Source: Flavimobilis rhizosphaerae
GTDB lineage: Bacteria; Actinomycetota; Actinomycetes; Actinomycetales; Cellulomonadaceae
Direction: 5' to 3'
DNA length: 64,000 nt
Assembly: GCF_014852685.1 (NCBI RefSeq)
Contig: NZ_JACZDF010000006.1
Span: forward strand, 1 to 64,000
In this document: positions 10,455 to 18,478 of the stretch, piece after piece
How positions within the stretch are numbered: the stretch's first letter is position 1
Layout of the letters: every line of letters begins with the position of its first letter
The notes under the pieces: model-generated
What the model saw: only the letters and a program-made list of their open reading frames with translations
Told to the model about the DNA's origin: nothing
Database searches by the model: none
Made by a program: the position numbers and the translations under genes

Positions 10455-10475
10455 CAGCACACGTCGATGGTGCTG
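10455..10475. terminator. Weak hairpin between convergent ilvD2 and P450 genes
   Basis: CAGCAC pairs with GTGCTG around a 9-base loop. It is short and lacks a U tract. It overlaps the left copy of the 21-bp repeat described at 10469. Confidence 0.3.
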
Positions 10476-10489
10476 GGGCGCTACGAGTC
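10469..10489 (+). repeat. Left copy of an imperfect 21-bp direct repeat bracketing the ole-like cluster
   Basis: This copy matches 17715-17735 at 18 of 21 positions, sharing GGTGCTGG and CTACGAGTC. The two copies lie just outside the first and last genes of the 10531-17681 cluster. They could be remnants of an insertion event or a shared regulatory or terminator motif. Confidence 0.55.
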
Positions 10490-10530
10490 GCTCTGGGTGG
10501 TGGTCGCGGTGGGGCACTCGTCCGAGGCAC

Positions 10531-11736
10531 TCAGCGGGCGCGGCGGACCTCGAGCGTGCGGTACGTCGGCACGAGCACCTTCGGCTGCGCGCGACGCCGC
10601 ACGATCTCGAGCGGACCGCCCTCGAACAGCGTGCGGAGCAGGTGCTCGAGCTCGGCGCGCGCGAGCGCCGCACCGAGGCACAGGTGACGGCCCGCGCCGA
10701 ACCACAGCTGGCGGTTGTCCGCGACGTACGGTCGTTCGATCCGGAACGGGCCGGGCGCCGTGTTGGCGCTCCACACGAGCATCATCACTCGCTCGCCCGC
10801 GCGCAGCGTGCGGCCCGCGACCTTGACGTCGGCCGCGACGCCCCGCCCGATGACGGACGCAGGGCTTGTGACGCGCAGGCCCTCGCGGACCACGTCGTCC
10901 CACGGGTCCTCGCCACGGGCGAGCGCCGCGAGCAGGCGGTGCTGCTCGCCCGTGTCGACGAGCAGCGCGGTCGTGCGTGCCATCGCGCTCGCGGACGTCT
11001 CCGTGCCCGCGACCATGAGGAGGCTCGCGATGCCCGTCGTCTCCTCGAGGCTCAGCCCGAGCTCGCGGCAGCGGCCGAGCAGCAGGTGCCCGGGCGCGTG
11101 CGCCCAGCCGTCGGGCACGCCCGACGTCAGCTCCGCGACGATCCCGCGGGCCGTGACGACCTGCGCGTCCGACAGGTGCGTCGAGGAGCCCGTGCCGAGC
11201 GCGACCGACGCGAGTCGTTCGCCCGTGCGGAAGATCGCGAGAGCCTCGGCGTCGGTCGGCCACGGGGCGTCCTGCGTTCGTCCCGCAGGTGGCACGATGC
11301 CAAGGATCGTCGTCATCATGCGGCCGACGAGCGTGCGTGACAGCGGACCGACGTCGAGCGTCCCGCCCGCGTCGAGCGTCGCACGCGCTGCGGCGAGCGA
11401 CGGCCCCCATGCATCGTCGACGATCTCGGTCGCCGTCGCCTTCGTGAAGAGGTCGCGGGCGCGCGTGCGCAGGTCATGGTGACCCGGCCCGTCGAAGAGG
11501 TCGAACACCCAGTCGCCGAGGATCTGACCCCACAGGTGCCCGACGCCGCCCTCGTCGAGGATCGTGAACGCGCGTCCGTCCTTGAGGATCTCGCGGCTCA
11601 CGACGGGGTCCGACGTCACCCAGCCGAGGCCGGGGACCCTGACGAGCGGGCGGCGCAGGGCGCGCCCACCGAGGAGGACCGCGGCCATCGCGGGACGGGC
11701 GCGGGCGAGGAGCGCGAGCTCGGAGCGTGTCGTCAC
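10531..11736 (-). CDS. Cytochrome P450 (divergent member of the ole-like cluster)
   Basis: The 401-residue soluble P450 has the heme loop FGAGRHLCLG with ligand Cys near residue 353. It also has an ExxR-type EGLR and the I-helix oxygen motif AGTETS. It is a monooxygenase or related oxidase needing ferredoxin-type partners, none of which lie nearby. Start: GTG 11736 opens TTRSELALL; reading frames extend further upstream but overlap the opposite-strand KAS III gene. It shares the phrase VRVPGLGxVxSD with the second P450 at 13730, so the two are paralogues. It is transcribed away from the KAS III gene across a 117-bp intergenic region. The substrate is unknown; oxidation of the lipid product or a precursor of this cluster is inference. 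Confidence 0.9.
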   Translation of the reverse strand: MTTRSELALLARARPAMAAVLLGGRALRRPLVRVPGLGWVTSDPVVSREILKDGRAFTILDEGGVGHLWGQILGDWVFDLFDGPGHHDLRTRARDLFTKATATEIVDDAWGPSLAAARATLDAGGTLDVGPLSRTLVGRMMTTILGIVPPAGRTQDAPWPTDAEALAIFRTGERLASVALGTGSSTHLSDAQVVTARGIVAELTSGVPDGWAHAPGHLLLGRCRELGLSLEETTGIASLLMVAGTETSASAMARTTALLVDTGEQHRLLAALARGEDPWDDVVREGLRVTSPASVIGRGVAADVKVAGRTLRAGERVMMLVWSANTAPGPFRIERPYVADNRQLWFGAGRHLCLGAALARAELEHLLRTLFEGGPLEIVRRRAQPKVLVPTYRTLEVRRAR

Positions 11737-11774
11737 CCGCGGAAGTCTGCCGGACGCGGCACGGCACGACCAGG

Positions 11775-11783
11775 TTGTCCACA
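11775..11783 (+). promoter_or_regulatory. DnaA-box-like TTGTCCACA
   Basis: This 9-mer equals the high-GC actinobacterial DnaA box consensus. It is a single copy between the divergent P450 and KAS III genes. One box can be chance, or a site for DnaA-linked regulation. Confidence 0.35.
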
Positions 11784-11840
11784 GATGGGTGTTCGGCGGA
11801 CGACATCCGGAGCGTGCGGGCGGCCGCGGGGACCGACCGC

Positions 11841-11846
11841 TACGCT
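11841..11846 (+). promoter_or_regulatory. -10 box TACGCT for the KAS III operon (leaderless)
   Basis: TACGCT ends 7 nt before ATG 11854 and no Shine-Dalgarno is present. Confidence 0.5.
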
Positions 11847-11853
11847 GACCGCC

Positions 11854-12927
11854 ATGCTCCAGCCGCTCCACGCCCCGGCCGTCGTCGTTGCCCCCGCGCG
11901 TCCGGCCCCCGCCGCCGCGATCCTCGGCGTCGCCGTGCACCTGCCCGACGACGTCCGTGAGGTCGCGGACGTCGAGCGGGCGCTCGCCCGACGCAACCCC
12001 GGCGTCGTGCCCCGCACGCCGCTCGTCACCCGGCTCACGGGGGTGCAGCGGGTGCACGTGCTCCCCGACGGTGAGGACGCGTCCGACCTCGCCGTCGCGG
12101 CCGCGCGGACGCTCCTCGCCGAGCACCCCGGCACGACCGTCGACCTGCTGATCTTCGCCTCCGCGAGCCAGGACATGGTCGAGCCCGCGACGTCGCACAT
12201 CGTCGCGCACAAGCTCGGGCTCGACTCCGTGCCCGTCATGGACGTCAAGAACGCCTGCAACTCCGTGCTCAACGGCATTGAGGTCGCCGAGGCGCTCGTT
12301 GCGACAGGGCGGTACGGGACGGTGCTCGTCGCCTCGGGGGAGGCACCTTCGCGCGCCGTCCGTCACGACGTGCCCGACCGGGCGACGTACGCGCTTTCCG
12401 CGCCGGGCTACACGATGTCCGACGCGGGCGCTGCCGTGCTCGTCGGTCGCCCGCCCGCCGTCGCCCCGGGGCAGGCGCCGCGCGGCATCCTCGCGAGCGC
12501 GTTCTCCGCGCGCTCCGAGCACTGGGACGTCGGCATGCTCCCGGGCGGCGGGACCGCGCACCCGCGCGACGTCGAGCGCACCTACTTCGAGATCGACGGC
12601 GGACGCCTGCGCGACGCGTTCTGCGCGCTCGGCCCCGGCGTCGTCGAGGAGGCGCTCGAGCGGGCAGGGCTCACGATCGACGACGTCACGCTCGTCGCCG
12701 TCCACCAGGTCGCGGTCGCCTATCTCGACGACGTCCACGACGCGCTCGGCCTGCCGCGCGACCGCACGCTCGTCACGGTCGCCGACCACGGCAACGTCGC
12801 CTCGGTGACGCTCCCGCTCCAGCTCGTGCGCGCACGCGAGTCCGGGCGGGTCCGTGACGGTGACGTCGTCCTGCTGCTCGGGCTCGCGGGCGGCATCTCG
12901 ATCGGCGCGACGCTGGTGCGCCTGTGA
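11854..12927 (+). CDS. OleA-like 3-oxoacyl-ACP synthase III family protein
   Basis: The 357-residue thiolase-fold enzyme has its catalytic Cys near residue 135 in VMDVKNACNSVLNGIEVA. A His in VAVHQVAVAY and an Asn in DHGNVAS complete the Cys-His-Asn triad. The stretch MVEPATSHIVAHKLG places a Glu near residue 110, as in OleA, where a glutamate takes part in the non-decarboxylative Claisen condensation of two acyl-CoAs. FabH enzymes lack this EPAT pattern. OleA makes a 2-alkyl-3-keto acid; that role here is inferred from motifs plus the OleC- and OleD-like neighbours. It heads a five-gene run whose members all overlap, and its stop overlaps the next start (GTGA). Confidence 0.85.
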   Translation: MLQPLHAPAVVVAPARPAPAAAILGVAVHLPDDVREVADVERALARRNPGVVPRTPLVTRLTGVQRVHVLPDGEDASDLAVAAARTLLAEHPGTTVDLLIFASASQDMVEPATSHIVAHKLGLDSVPVMDVKNACNSVLNGIEVAEALVATGRYGTVLVASGEAPSRAVRHDVPDRATYALSAPGYTMSDAGAAVLVGRPPAVAPGQAPRGILASAFSARSEHWDVGMLPGGGTAHPRDVERTYFEIDGGRLRDAFCALGPGVVEEALERAGLTIDDVTLVAVHQVAVAYLDDVHDALGLPRDRTLVTVADHGNVASVTLPLQLVRARESGRVRDGDVVLLLGLAGGISIGATLVRL

Positions 12928-13733
12928 GGCCGCCACGTCCCGGGGGACGCGTGCGCTCGACCGCGGGCACGCACCCCGCGCCCGGCCGGCTCGGCGTCGT
13001 CGTGCCCGCGCGGGACGAGGCCGCGGGCATCACGGCGACGCTCGACGCGCTGCGCGCGCAGACGGACACCGACTTCGACCTCGTCGTCGTCGACAACGGG
13101 TCCTCCGACGGGACGGGTGACGTCGTCCGCGAGTACGCCGCGAGGCACGGCCTGTCGCGCTGGCGCGTCGTCACGGAGGAGCAGAAGGGGACGGGGGCCG
13201 CCGCCGACACGGGCATGCGCGAGGCCGCGGCCGCGGGCGCCGCGCTCCTCGCACGCACCGACGCCGACTGCCTGCCCGACCCCGGCTGGACCGCGGCCGT
13301 GCGCCGCGCGCTCGCACTGTCCGAGCTCGTCGCGGGCAGGCTCGTGCCCCGCACCGACGACCTGCCGGTCTCGCGGCCACGCACAGCCCTGCTCAACGGC
13401 GCGGTCGCGCTCGCGGGCGCGTTCGGCAGGGTACGACCCGGCAATCAGGACGACGGCTACCTCGGGCCCTACATGATGTCCGCCGGCTGCAACATGGCAG
13501 TCACCGCCGACCTCTACCTCCGCGCCGGCGGATTCCCGCGCACCGCGATCGAGGACGTCCACGAGGACCGTGCGCTCGTCAACGCCGTGCGCCGCCTCAC
13601 GACGCGCTACGCGACGTACGACGACGTCCTCGTGCGTGGCTCGACCCGGCGCGTCGCCGCCTGGGGGCTCGTGCGGACCCTCGGCTGGTACGCCGACCAC
13701 CGCTACCGGCCCGCGCACGTGGACATCCGGTGA
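12924..13733 (+). CDS. Family 2 glycosyltransferase
   Basis: The 269-residue GT-A protein has LGVVVPARDEAAGI near the N terminus, the nucleotide-binding VVVDNGSSDGTG, and the metal-binding RTDADC. A later acidic EDVHED is the likely catalytic region. It lacks the QxxRW motif and long membrane segments of processive synthases, so it should transfer single sugars. The start is GTG 12924, which overlaps the KAS III stop by 4 bases; its own stop overlaps the next GTG. Its place inside the operon suggests it glycosylates the lipid product or an intermediate, but donor and acceptor are unknown. Confidence 0.85.
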   Translation: MRPPRPGGRVRSTAGTHPAPGRLGVVVPARDEAAGITATLDALRAQTDTDFDLVVVDNGSSDGTGDVVREYAARHGLSRWRVVTEEQKGTGAAADTGMREAAAAGAALLARTDADCLPDPGWTAAVRRALALSELVAGRLVPRTDDLPVSRPRTALLNGAVALAGAFGRVRPGNQDDGYLGPYMMSAGCNMAVTADLYLRAGGFPRTAIEDVHEDRALVNAVRRLTTRYATYDDVLVRGSTRRVAAWGLVRTLGWYADHRYRPAHVDIR

Positions 13734-14953
13734 CGGTCGACGACGTCGCGCGCGCCGCGCACGCCGTGCACGACCCCTCCGTGGCCGACGACGAGGTGCT
13801 CCACCACGAGGAGCGCGTCCAACGCGGTGCCCACCCGCTCGCGTACCCTGCGCTGCGCGCCCTCCGCAACCGCCCGGCCGTACGGGTCCCCGGCCTCGGC
13901 GTCGTCGTCTCCGACGCCGCGACCGCCCGCGAGGTGCTCCTCGACACAGAGTGCTTCTCGAAGATCGGGCCGGGCTCGCCCGCCGACCTGTGGACGCCCG
14001 TGCTCGGACCCTCCGTGCTGCTCAACATGGAGGGCGCCGAGCACGCCGCGCTGCGCCGCACGCTCACGCCGCTCTTCACGCCGTCGTCCGTCAGGGCCCT
14101 CACCGCGACGCGCTCCGAGCGGCTCGACAGGCTAGCCGCGAGGCTTCTCGCGGGGGAGAACGTCGACCTCGTGCCCGTCGTCGGCGACCTCGCCGGCTCG
14201 CTCATCTGCCACCTCGTCGGCCTCGGCGACACCGGCGACACGGTGCGGGACCAGCTGCGGCGCGCCCAGGAGATCGTCGGGCTCGTCCGCCTCCACCGAC
14301 GCGGGCTCACGCGCTCGCAGGTTGCCCGCGCCCGCGCGGTGCTCGACGAGCTGAGCGAGCCCGCGCGCGCCGCCTACCGCGACGGCGGGACGCAGACCGT
14401 CCCGGGGCGCATGCGCGAGCTCGGCCTCTCCGAGCGGGAGGCGATGGGGGCGGTCGGTGCGTTCGTCCTCACGGGCACCGAGACCGTCCAGTCGTTCGTG
14501 CCGCGGCTCGTCGCGATCACGCACGACGCGGGCGTGCTCGACCGGCTGCTCTTGACGCCGCCCTCCGACCGCTGGCGCGGTCGCGTCGTCGAGGAGGCGC
14601 TGCGCACCGCCGTGCCGACGCCCGTCATGCTCCGTTCCGTGACCGCCGAACGTGAGGTCGCGGGCGTGCGGGTGCGGCCGGGCGACCGCGTCGTCATCGT
14701 GACGATCTCCTGCTGCCGCGGTGCGGGGCCGTTCGACCCAGGCCGCGAGGCGGACCCGGCCGTCCGTCACCTGTGGTTCGGCGCAGGACCGCACTTCTGC
14801 CTCGGCATGCCGCTCGCCATGGCGCAGATCGACTCCGCGCTCGCGGCCCTCGCTCCCGTCGCGGCCGCGGGCCGGCCGGTGAGCGTCGTCCGCCGACGCG
14901 TCGCCCGACGCGTCCTCATCCCCGCGTACCGCGAGCTCGTGGTGACGGCGTGA
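13730..14953 (+). CDS. Cytochrome P450 (operon member)
   Basis: The 407-residue P450 has the heme loop FGAGPHFCLG with Cys near residue 357 and EEALR as the ExxR motif. The I-helix reads LTGTETVQ: the acid-alcohol pair (Glu-Thr) is kept, but the usual Ala-Gly start is Thr-Gly, a mild deviation. It is related to the divergent P450 at 10531 (shared VRVPGLGxVxSD near residues 45-56). GTG 13730 overlaps the glycosyltransferase stop by 4 bases and its own stop overlaps the ligase GTG. Hydroxylation or another oxidation of the cluster's lipid is the likely job; the position attacked cannot be predicted. Confidence 0.9.
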   Translation: MTVDDVARAAHAVHDPSVADDEVLHHEERVQRGAHPLAYPALRALRNRPAVRVPGLGVVVSDAATAREVLLDTECFSKIGPGSPADLWTPVLGPSVLLNMEGAEHAALRRTLTPLFTPSSVRALTATRSERLDRLAARLLAGENVDLVPVVGDLAGSLICHLVGLGDTGDTVRDQLRRAQEIVGLVRLHRRGLTRSQVARARAVLDELSEPARAAYRDGGTQTVPGRMRELGLSEREAMGAVGAFVLTGTETVQSFVPRLVAITHDAGVLDRLLLTPPSDRWRGRVVEEALRTAVPTPVMLRSVTAEREVAGVRVRPGDRVVIVTISCCRGAGPFDPGREADPAVRHLWFGAGPHFCLGMPLAMAQIDSALAALAPVAAAGRPVSVVRRRVARRVLIPAYRELVVTA

Positions 14954-16770
14954 GCGGGCCCGGGACCCCGGAGGACGCACACCTCGTCGCCCTCGTGCTC
15001 GACGCGTGCGCGCGCACGCCCGACGCCGTCGCGCTGCGCGTCCCGCGCCGCACCCGTCCGGGCCGCCCCCAGCGCTTCGGTGCGCTCACCTTCCGCGAGC
15101 TCGCGACACGCATCGAGGCCGTCGCCGCGGGTCTCCGCGCGCACGGGCTCGAGCCCGGCGGACGGGTGCTCTTCTCGATCCGGCCGCGGCTCGACGGAAT
15201 CGTCACCGCGCTCGGCATCGCACGAGCGGGCGGCACCGTCGTCTTCGTCGACCCCGGCTCGACGCCCGAGCTCTTCGCTGCGCGCGTCGCTGCTGCCCGG
15301 CCGACGCACGCCGCGACCGAGTCGCTCCTCCACGCGCTCTCCCGCGGACCGCTGCGCGCCCTCGCGCGTCGGCGCGGCCTGCTCCTGCCCGGGTACGCCG
15401 AGCTGCTCGTCACTCACGTGCACTCCGGACCGTGGCTGCCGGGGGTGCCGCGGGGATCCGTGCCCGTGCGACGGCTCGTGCGGGACGCCCTCGCGACCAC
15501 GCGCGGCGCGGAGCCTGACCGTGCGGCGTCGAGCCGGGCCGCTGCGGGGCTGCCGCGCGACAGGGCATCACTGCCCCCGCTCGACGGGGCGCGCGAGATG
15601 CTCGTCGTCTTCACGTCGGGCACGACCGCGGCCCCGCGCGCGGTCGTCCACTCGGGCGCGACCCTCGCGGCCGCGACGCGTGCGCTCGGCGAGATCGTTG
15701 CGATGAGTCCCGGGGAGGACGTCGTCACGGACCAGATGCTCCTCGGCGTGCCCGCGCTCCTCGCGGGGGCGACCTGGACCGTGCCCGTCGTCGCGCCCGC
15801 CCGCGACGTCGTCACGGCGGGTCGTCTCATGGCGGGAGCCGACGCGACGTTCCTCGTGCCCGCCGACGTCACCGCGCTGCTCGACGCCGTCGAGGCTGGC
15901 ACCGTGCCCGCCCGCACGGCCGCGACCGTCCTCGTCGGAGGAGCACCCGTCACCCGCGCGCTCCTCGAGCGCGCGACGCGGCTCGTGCCGACGACCCGCT
16001 GGGTCGGGATCTACGGCATGACCGAGTGCCTGCCCGTCGCGTCCGTCGAGGCCGCGACGAAGCTCGCGCACACGGGGGACGGCGACCTCGTCGGGACACC
16101 CGTGAGCACCGTCGACGTGCAGATCCTTTCCGCGGCTCCGGACGGCACCGCGCCCGACGGAGCCGGTCCGGACGGCGCTGCTCCGCGAGCGACAGCGTCC
16201 GGGGACGCCGCGTCCGACGATGCTGCGCCCGACGATGCCGCGTCCGGCGAGCTCGTCGTCTCAGGTCCCGCGCTCATGCTCGGCCTGCTCGACACCGACG
16301 GCGACGTCGTCCGGGTGGCCGAGCACCGCACGGGCGACCTCGCCCGACTCGCGTCCGACGGCTCCGTCGTCCTCCTCGGGCGGACGCGCGACATGATCAT
16401 CCGCGGCACGGTCAACATCTACCCGGGCCTCTTCGAACCGCGGCTCGCTGCGCTCGAGGGCGTCGGCGAGGCCGTCCTCGTCGGGCTGCCGCAGGAGGAC
16501 GGCGACGAGCGGGTCGCGCTCGTCCTCGTCCCGTCGGACGCCGCTGAGCGTCCGCCGCGGCTCACGTGCGACCACCCGCTCGCCGAGGAGGTGCGGCCGC
16601 GGCTCGCCGAGGTCCTCGACCACGGCGCGCTGCCCGACGTCGTCCTCGTCGCGCCAGCGGTTCCCGTCGCGGGCCGCAGCCGCAAGCCCGACCGACAGGC
16701 GCTCGCGCGCGAGGTCGCCGCGCTCGTCAACGCAGCCGCAGGGGAGGGCTCCACGTGCGCGTCGCGGTGA
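14950..16770 (+). CDS. OleC-like AMP-dependent ligase (beta-lactone synthetase candidate)
   Basis: The 606-residue ANL-superfamily enzyme has the phosphate loop VVFTSGTTAAPRAVVHSG and the IYGMTECLPVAS motif. It also has the hinge GDLARLASDGSVVLLGRTRDMI and a C-terminal Lys in GRSRKPDRQAL. The N-terminal half (FVDPGSTPELFAARVAAARPTHA) recalls OleC, which adenylates 2-alkyl-3-hydroxy acids and closes them to beta-lactones. Fatty-acyl-CoA ligase remains the alternative. An Ala/Asp/Pro/Gly-rich insert of about 40 residues (16128-16248) interrupts the region before the hinge. GTG 14950 overlaps the P450 stop. It shares the operon with OleA- and OleD-like genes but has no OleB fusion, unlike the OleBC protein of Micrococcus. 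Confidence 0.8.
   Translation: MSGPGTPEDAHLVALVLDACARTPDAVALRVPRRTRPGRPQRFGALTFRELATRIEAVAAGLRAHGLEPGGRVLFSIRPRLDGIVTALGIARAGGTVVFVDPGSTPELFAARVAAARPTHAATESLLHALSRGPLRALARRRGLLLPGYAELLVTHVHSGPWLPGVPRGSVPVRRLVRDALATTRGAEPDRAASSRAAAGLPRDRASLPPLDGAREMLVVFTSGTTAAPRAVVHSGATLAAATRALGEIVAMSPGEDVVTDQMLLGVPALLAGATWTVPVVAPARDVVTAGRLMAGADATFLVPADVTALLDAVEAGTVPARTAATVLVGGAPVTRALLERATRLVPTTRWVGIYGMTECLPVASVEAATKLAHTGDGDLVGTPVSTVDVQILSAAPDGTAPDGAGPDGAAPRATASGDAASDDAAPDDAASGELVVSGPALMLGLLDTDGDVVRVAEHRTGDLARLASDGSVVLLGRTRDMIIRGTVNIYPGLFEPRLAALEGVGEAVLVGLPQEDGDERVALVLVPSDAAERPPRLTCDHPLAEEVRPRLAEVLDHGALPDVVLVAPAVPVAGRSRKPDRQALAREVAALVNAAAGEGSTCASR
16128..16248 (+). repeat. Low-complexity Ala/Asp/Pro/Gly insert in the OleC-like ligase
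   Basis: Imperfect repeats encode runs such as APDGTAPDGAGPDGAAP and SGDAASDDAAPDDAASG between conserved ANL blocks. The frame is kept. It is probably a flexible surface loop that expanded by slippage. Confidence 0.7.
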
Positions 16771-17681
16771 CCGGGGCCTCGGGCTTCGTCGGTGGCGCTG
16801 TCGCCCGAGCGCTGGCCACCGACGGGCACGACGTCCGCACGTTCTCGCGCCGCCCCGCGCATGTCGGGACGTGGCGGGTATGGGACCTCGCCGACGGCGC
16901 GCTCGCGGACCCGCCCGAGGTCGACGCCGTCGTCCACGTCGGCGCAGCCGTCGCCGACGGCGGCAAGCGCGCCGCCGCCGCACGGATCAACGTCGACGGC
17001 ACGCGCGCGGTCCGCGAGACGTTCCGCGGCGCACGGATGATCCACGTGTCCTCGGCGAGCGTCTACGACCCGCGCGTGCCGACCGTCGCCGGGCGCGAGG
17101 ACACGCCCCTGCCCGGCCGCCACCTCAACGCGTACGGTGCGACGAAGGCTGCTGCCGAGCGCTACCTCGCGGGCACGGACCTCGGTCCCGTGCTCGTCCT
17201 GCGGCCGCACGCGGTCTACGGGCCGGGGGACACGACGCTGCTGCCGCGTGTCGAGGGGCTCGTGCGGCGCGGCCGCGTGCCGCTCGTCGGCGACGGCTCC
17301 GCGCTCCACTCGTTCACGCACGTCGACACGTTCGTCGAGGCCGTCCGAGCCGGGCTCGCGCGCGACGTCACGGGCGTCGTCAACGTCGCCGACGCCGAAC
17401 CGTGGCCGCTGCGCCGCGCAGTTCTCGAGCTGCTCGGCAGGCGCGGGCACCGTGGTCCGGACGGCGGACCGCTGCGCGTCGCCGAGGTCCCGCCGCGCCT
17501 CGCGTACGCACTCGCGGCCGCGCTCGACGGTGCCGCCGCGTTCGGTCTGCCGCGCTCGCGCCTCAGCCGCTACGCGCTCAGCCACCTCGCGGTCGAGCGG
17601 ACGCTCGACCTCACGCGCCTGCGCACATGGCTCGGCGTCGAGCCGCCTGCGACGACGCTCGAGGGCGCCGAGACCTGGTGA
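16755..17681 (+). CDS. OleD-like NAD(P)-dependent reductase (extended SDR)
   Basis: The 308-residue extended short-chain dehydrogenase has the nucleotide loop VTGASGFVGGAVARAL at the N terminus, SSASVY as the catalytic Ser region, and YGATKAAAE giving the Tyr-x3-Lys pair. OleD belongs to this 3-beta-HSD/epimerase-like group and reduces the 2-alkyl-3-keto acid made by OleA. An NDP-sugar epimerase linked to the glycosyltransferase is an alternative. GTG 16755 is preceded by GGGGAGGG at 6 bases and overlaps the ligase gene by 16 bases, so it is translationally coupled. It is the last gene of the operon. Confidence 0.8.
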   Translation: MRVAVTGASGFVGGAVARALATDGHDVRTFSRRPAHVGTWRVWDLADGALADPPEVDAVVHVGAAVADGGKRAAAARINVDGTRAVRETFRGARMIHVSSASVYDPRVPTVAGREDTPLPGRHLNAYGATKAAAERYLAGTDLGPVLVLRPHAVYGPGDTTLLPRVEGLVRRGRVPLVGDGSALHSFTHVDTFVEAVRAGLARDVTGVVNVADAEPWPLRRAVLELLGRRGHRGPDGGPLRVAEVPPRLAYALAAALDGAAAFGLPRSRLSRYALSHLAVERTLDLTRLRTWLGVEPPATTLEGAETW

Positions 17682-17714
17682 GCGGCAGCTCGTAGTCCTG
17701 GAACACTGTCGAAC

Positions 17715-17735
17715 GGTGCTGGAGACCTACGAGTC
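17715..17735 (+). repeat. Right copy of the imperfect 21-bp direct repeat
   Basis: This copy matches 10469-10489 at 18 of 21 positions. It lies between the OleD-like stop (17681) and the response-regulator stop (17750). Its CCTACGAGTC half also pairs with GACTCGTAGG at 17770-17779, so it may form part of a terminator for the convergent genes. Confidence 0.5.
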
Positions 17736-17749
17736 AGGACCGGGCGGGG

Positions 17750-18478
17750 TCAGCCGGACGTGACCGTCCCCGACTCGTAGGCCGCGACGACGAGCTGCAC
17801 GCGGTCACGGCACCCCGTCTTGCGGAGGATCTCCGAGACATGCGACTTCACGGTCGGCTCGCTCACCCACTGCTCGGCCGCGATCTCCGCGTTCGACAGA
17901 CCGCGCGCGACGGCTGCGAACACCTCGCGTTCGCGGGGCGTGAGCTCGTCGAGTCCGGGGACGACGCGCGGCGCCGCGCGGCGAGCCGCGACGTCTTTGA
18001 CGAGGCGTCGCGTGACACCGGGCCCGAGGAGCATCGACCCCTCGGCGACGAGCCGCACCGCCTCGACGAGCCGTTCGGCCGTGACGTCCTTGAGGAGGAA
18101 GCCGCTTGCCCCGGCACGCAGCGCGTCATACACGTACTCGTCGAGGTCGAAGGTCGTGAGGATGACAACGCGCGTGCCCGCGCCCGACGCCGTGACGCGG
18201 CGGGTCGCCTCGATGCCGTCGACGCGCGGCATACGGACGTCGACGAGCGCGACGTCGGGAGACATGCGCTCGACGAGCCGCACGAGCTCTGCGCCGTCGG
18301 CCGCCGTGCCGACGACCTCGATGCCGGGTGTCGCCGCGAGGATCGCGGCGAGCCCGTGAAGGATGACGGGCTGGTCGTCCGCGAGGACGACGCGCACAGG
18401 TGCCGCGTCCGCCGAGGGCGGTGCAGGCGAGGAGGCAGGTGCCGGCGCGGACGGTTCCGGGGGTGTCACGGCGTTCAT
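17750..18478 (-). CDS. NarL/LuxR-family response regulator
   Basis: The 242-residue protein has a receiver domain with VRVVLADDQPVI, phospho-acceptor Asp in VALVDVRMPRVDG, and Lys in FLLKDV. A C-terminal LuxR helix-turn-helix follows (LTPREREVFAAVARGLSNAEIA...TVKSHVSEIL). A Pro/Ala-rich N-terminal tail of about 28 residues precedes the receiver. It is encoded after the histidine kinase with a 4-base ATGA overlap, so the two form a cognate pair. Targets are unknown; the neighbouring ole-like operon is a candidate by position only. Confidence 0.93.
   Translation of the reverse strand: MNAVTPPEPSAPAPASSPAPPSADAAPVRVVLADDQPVILHGLAAILAATPGIEVVGTAADGAELVRLVERMSPDVALVDVRMPRVDGIEATRRVTASGAGTRVVILTTFDLDEYVYDALRAGASGFLLKDVTAERLVEAVRLVAEGSMLLGPGVTRRLVKDVAARRAAPRVVPGLDELTPREREVFAAVARGLSNAEIAAEQWVSEPTVKSHVSEILRKTGCRDRVQLVVAAYESGTVTSG

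Noticed and set aside
11854-12927. FabH of primary fatty-acid synthesis
   Set aside because: It lacks the usual fab neighbours, has the OleA-style EPAT glutamate, and is coupled to OleC- and OleD-like genes and a P450.
11737-12936. A long upstream extension of the divergent P450 frame
   Set aside because: The extension is antisense to the KAS III gene and lacks motifs; GTG 11736 gives a normal P450 length.
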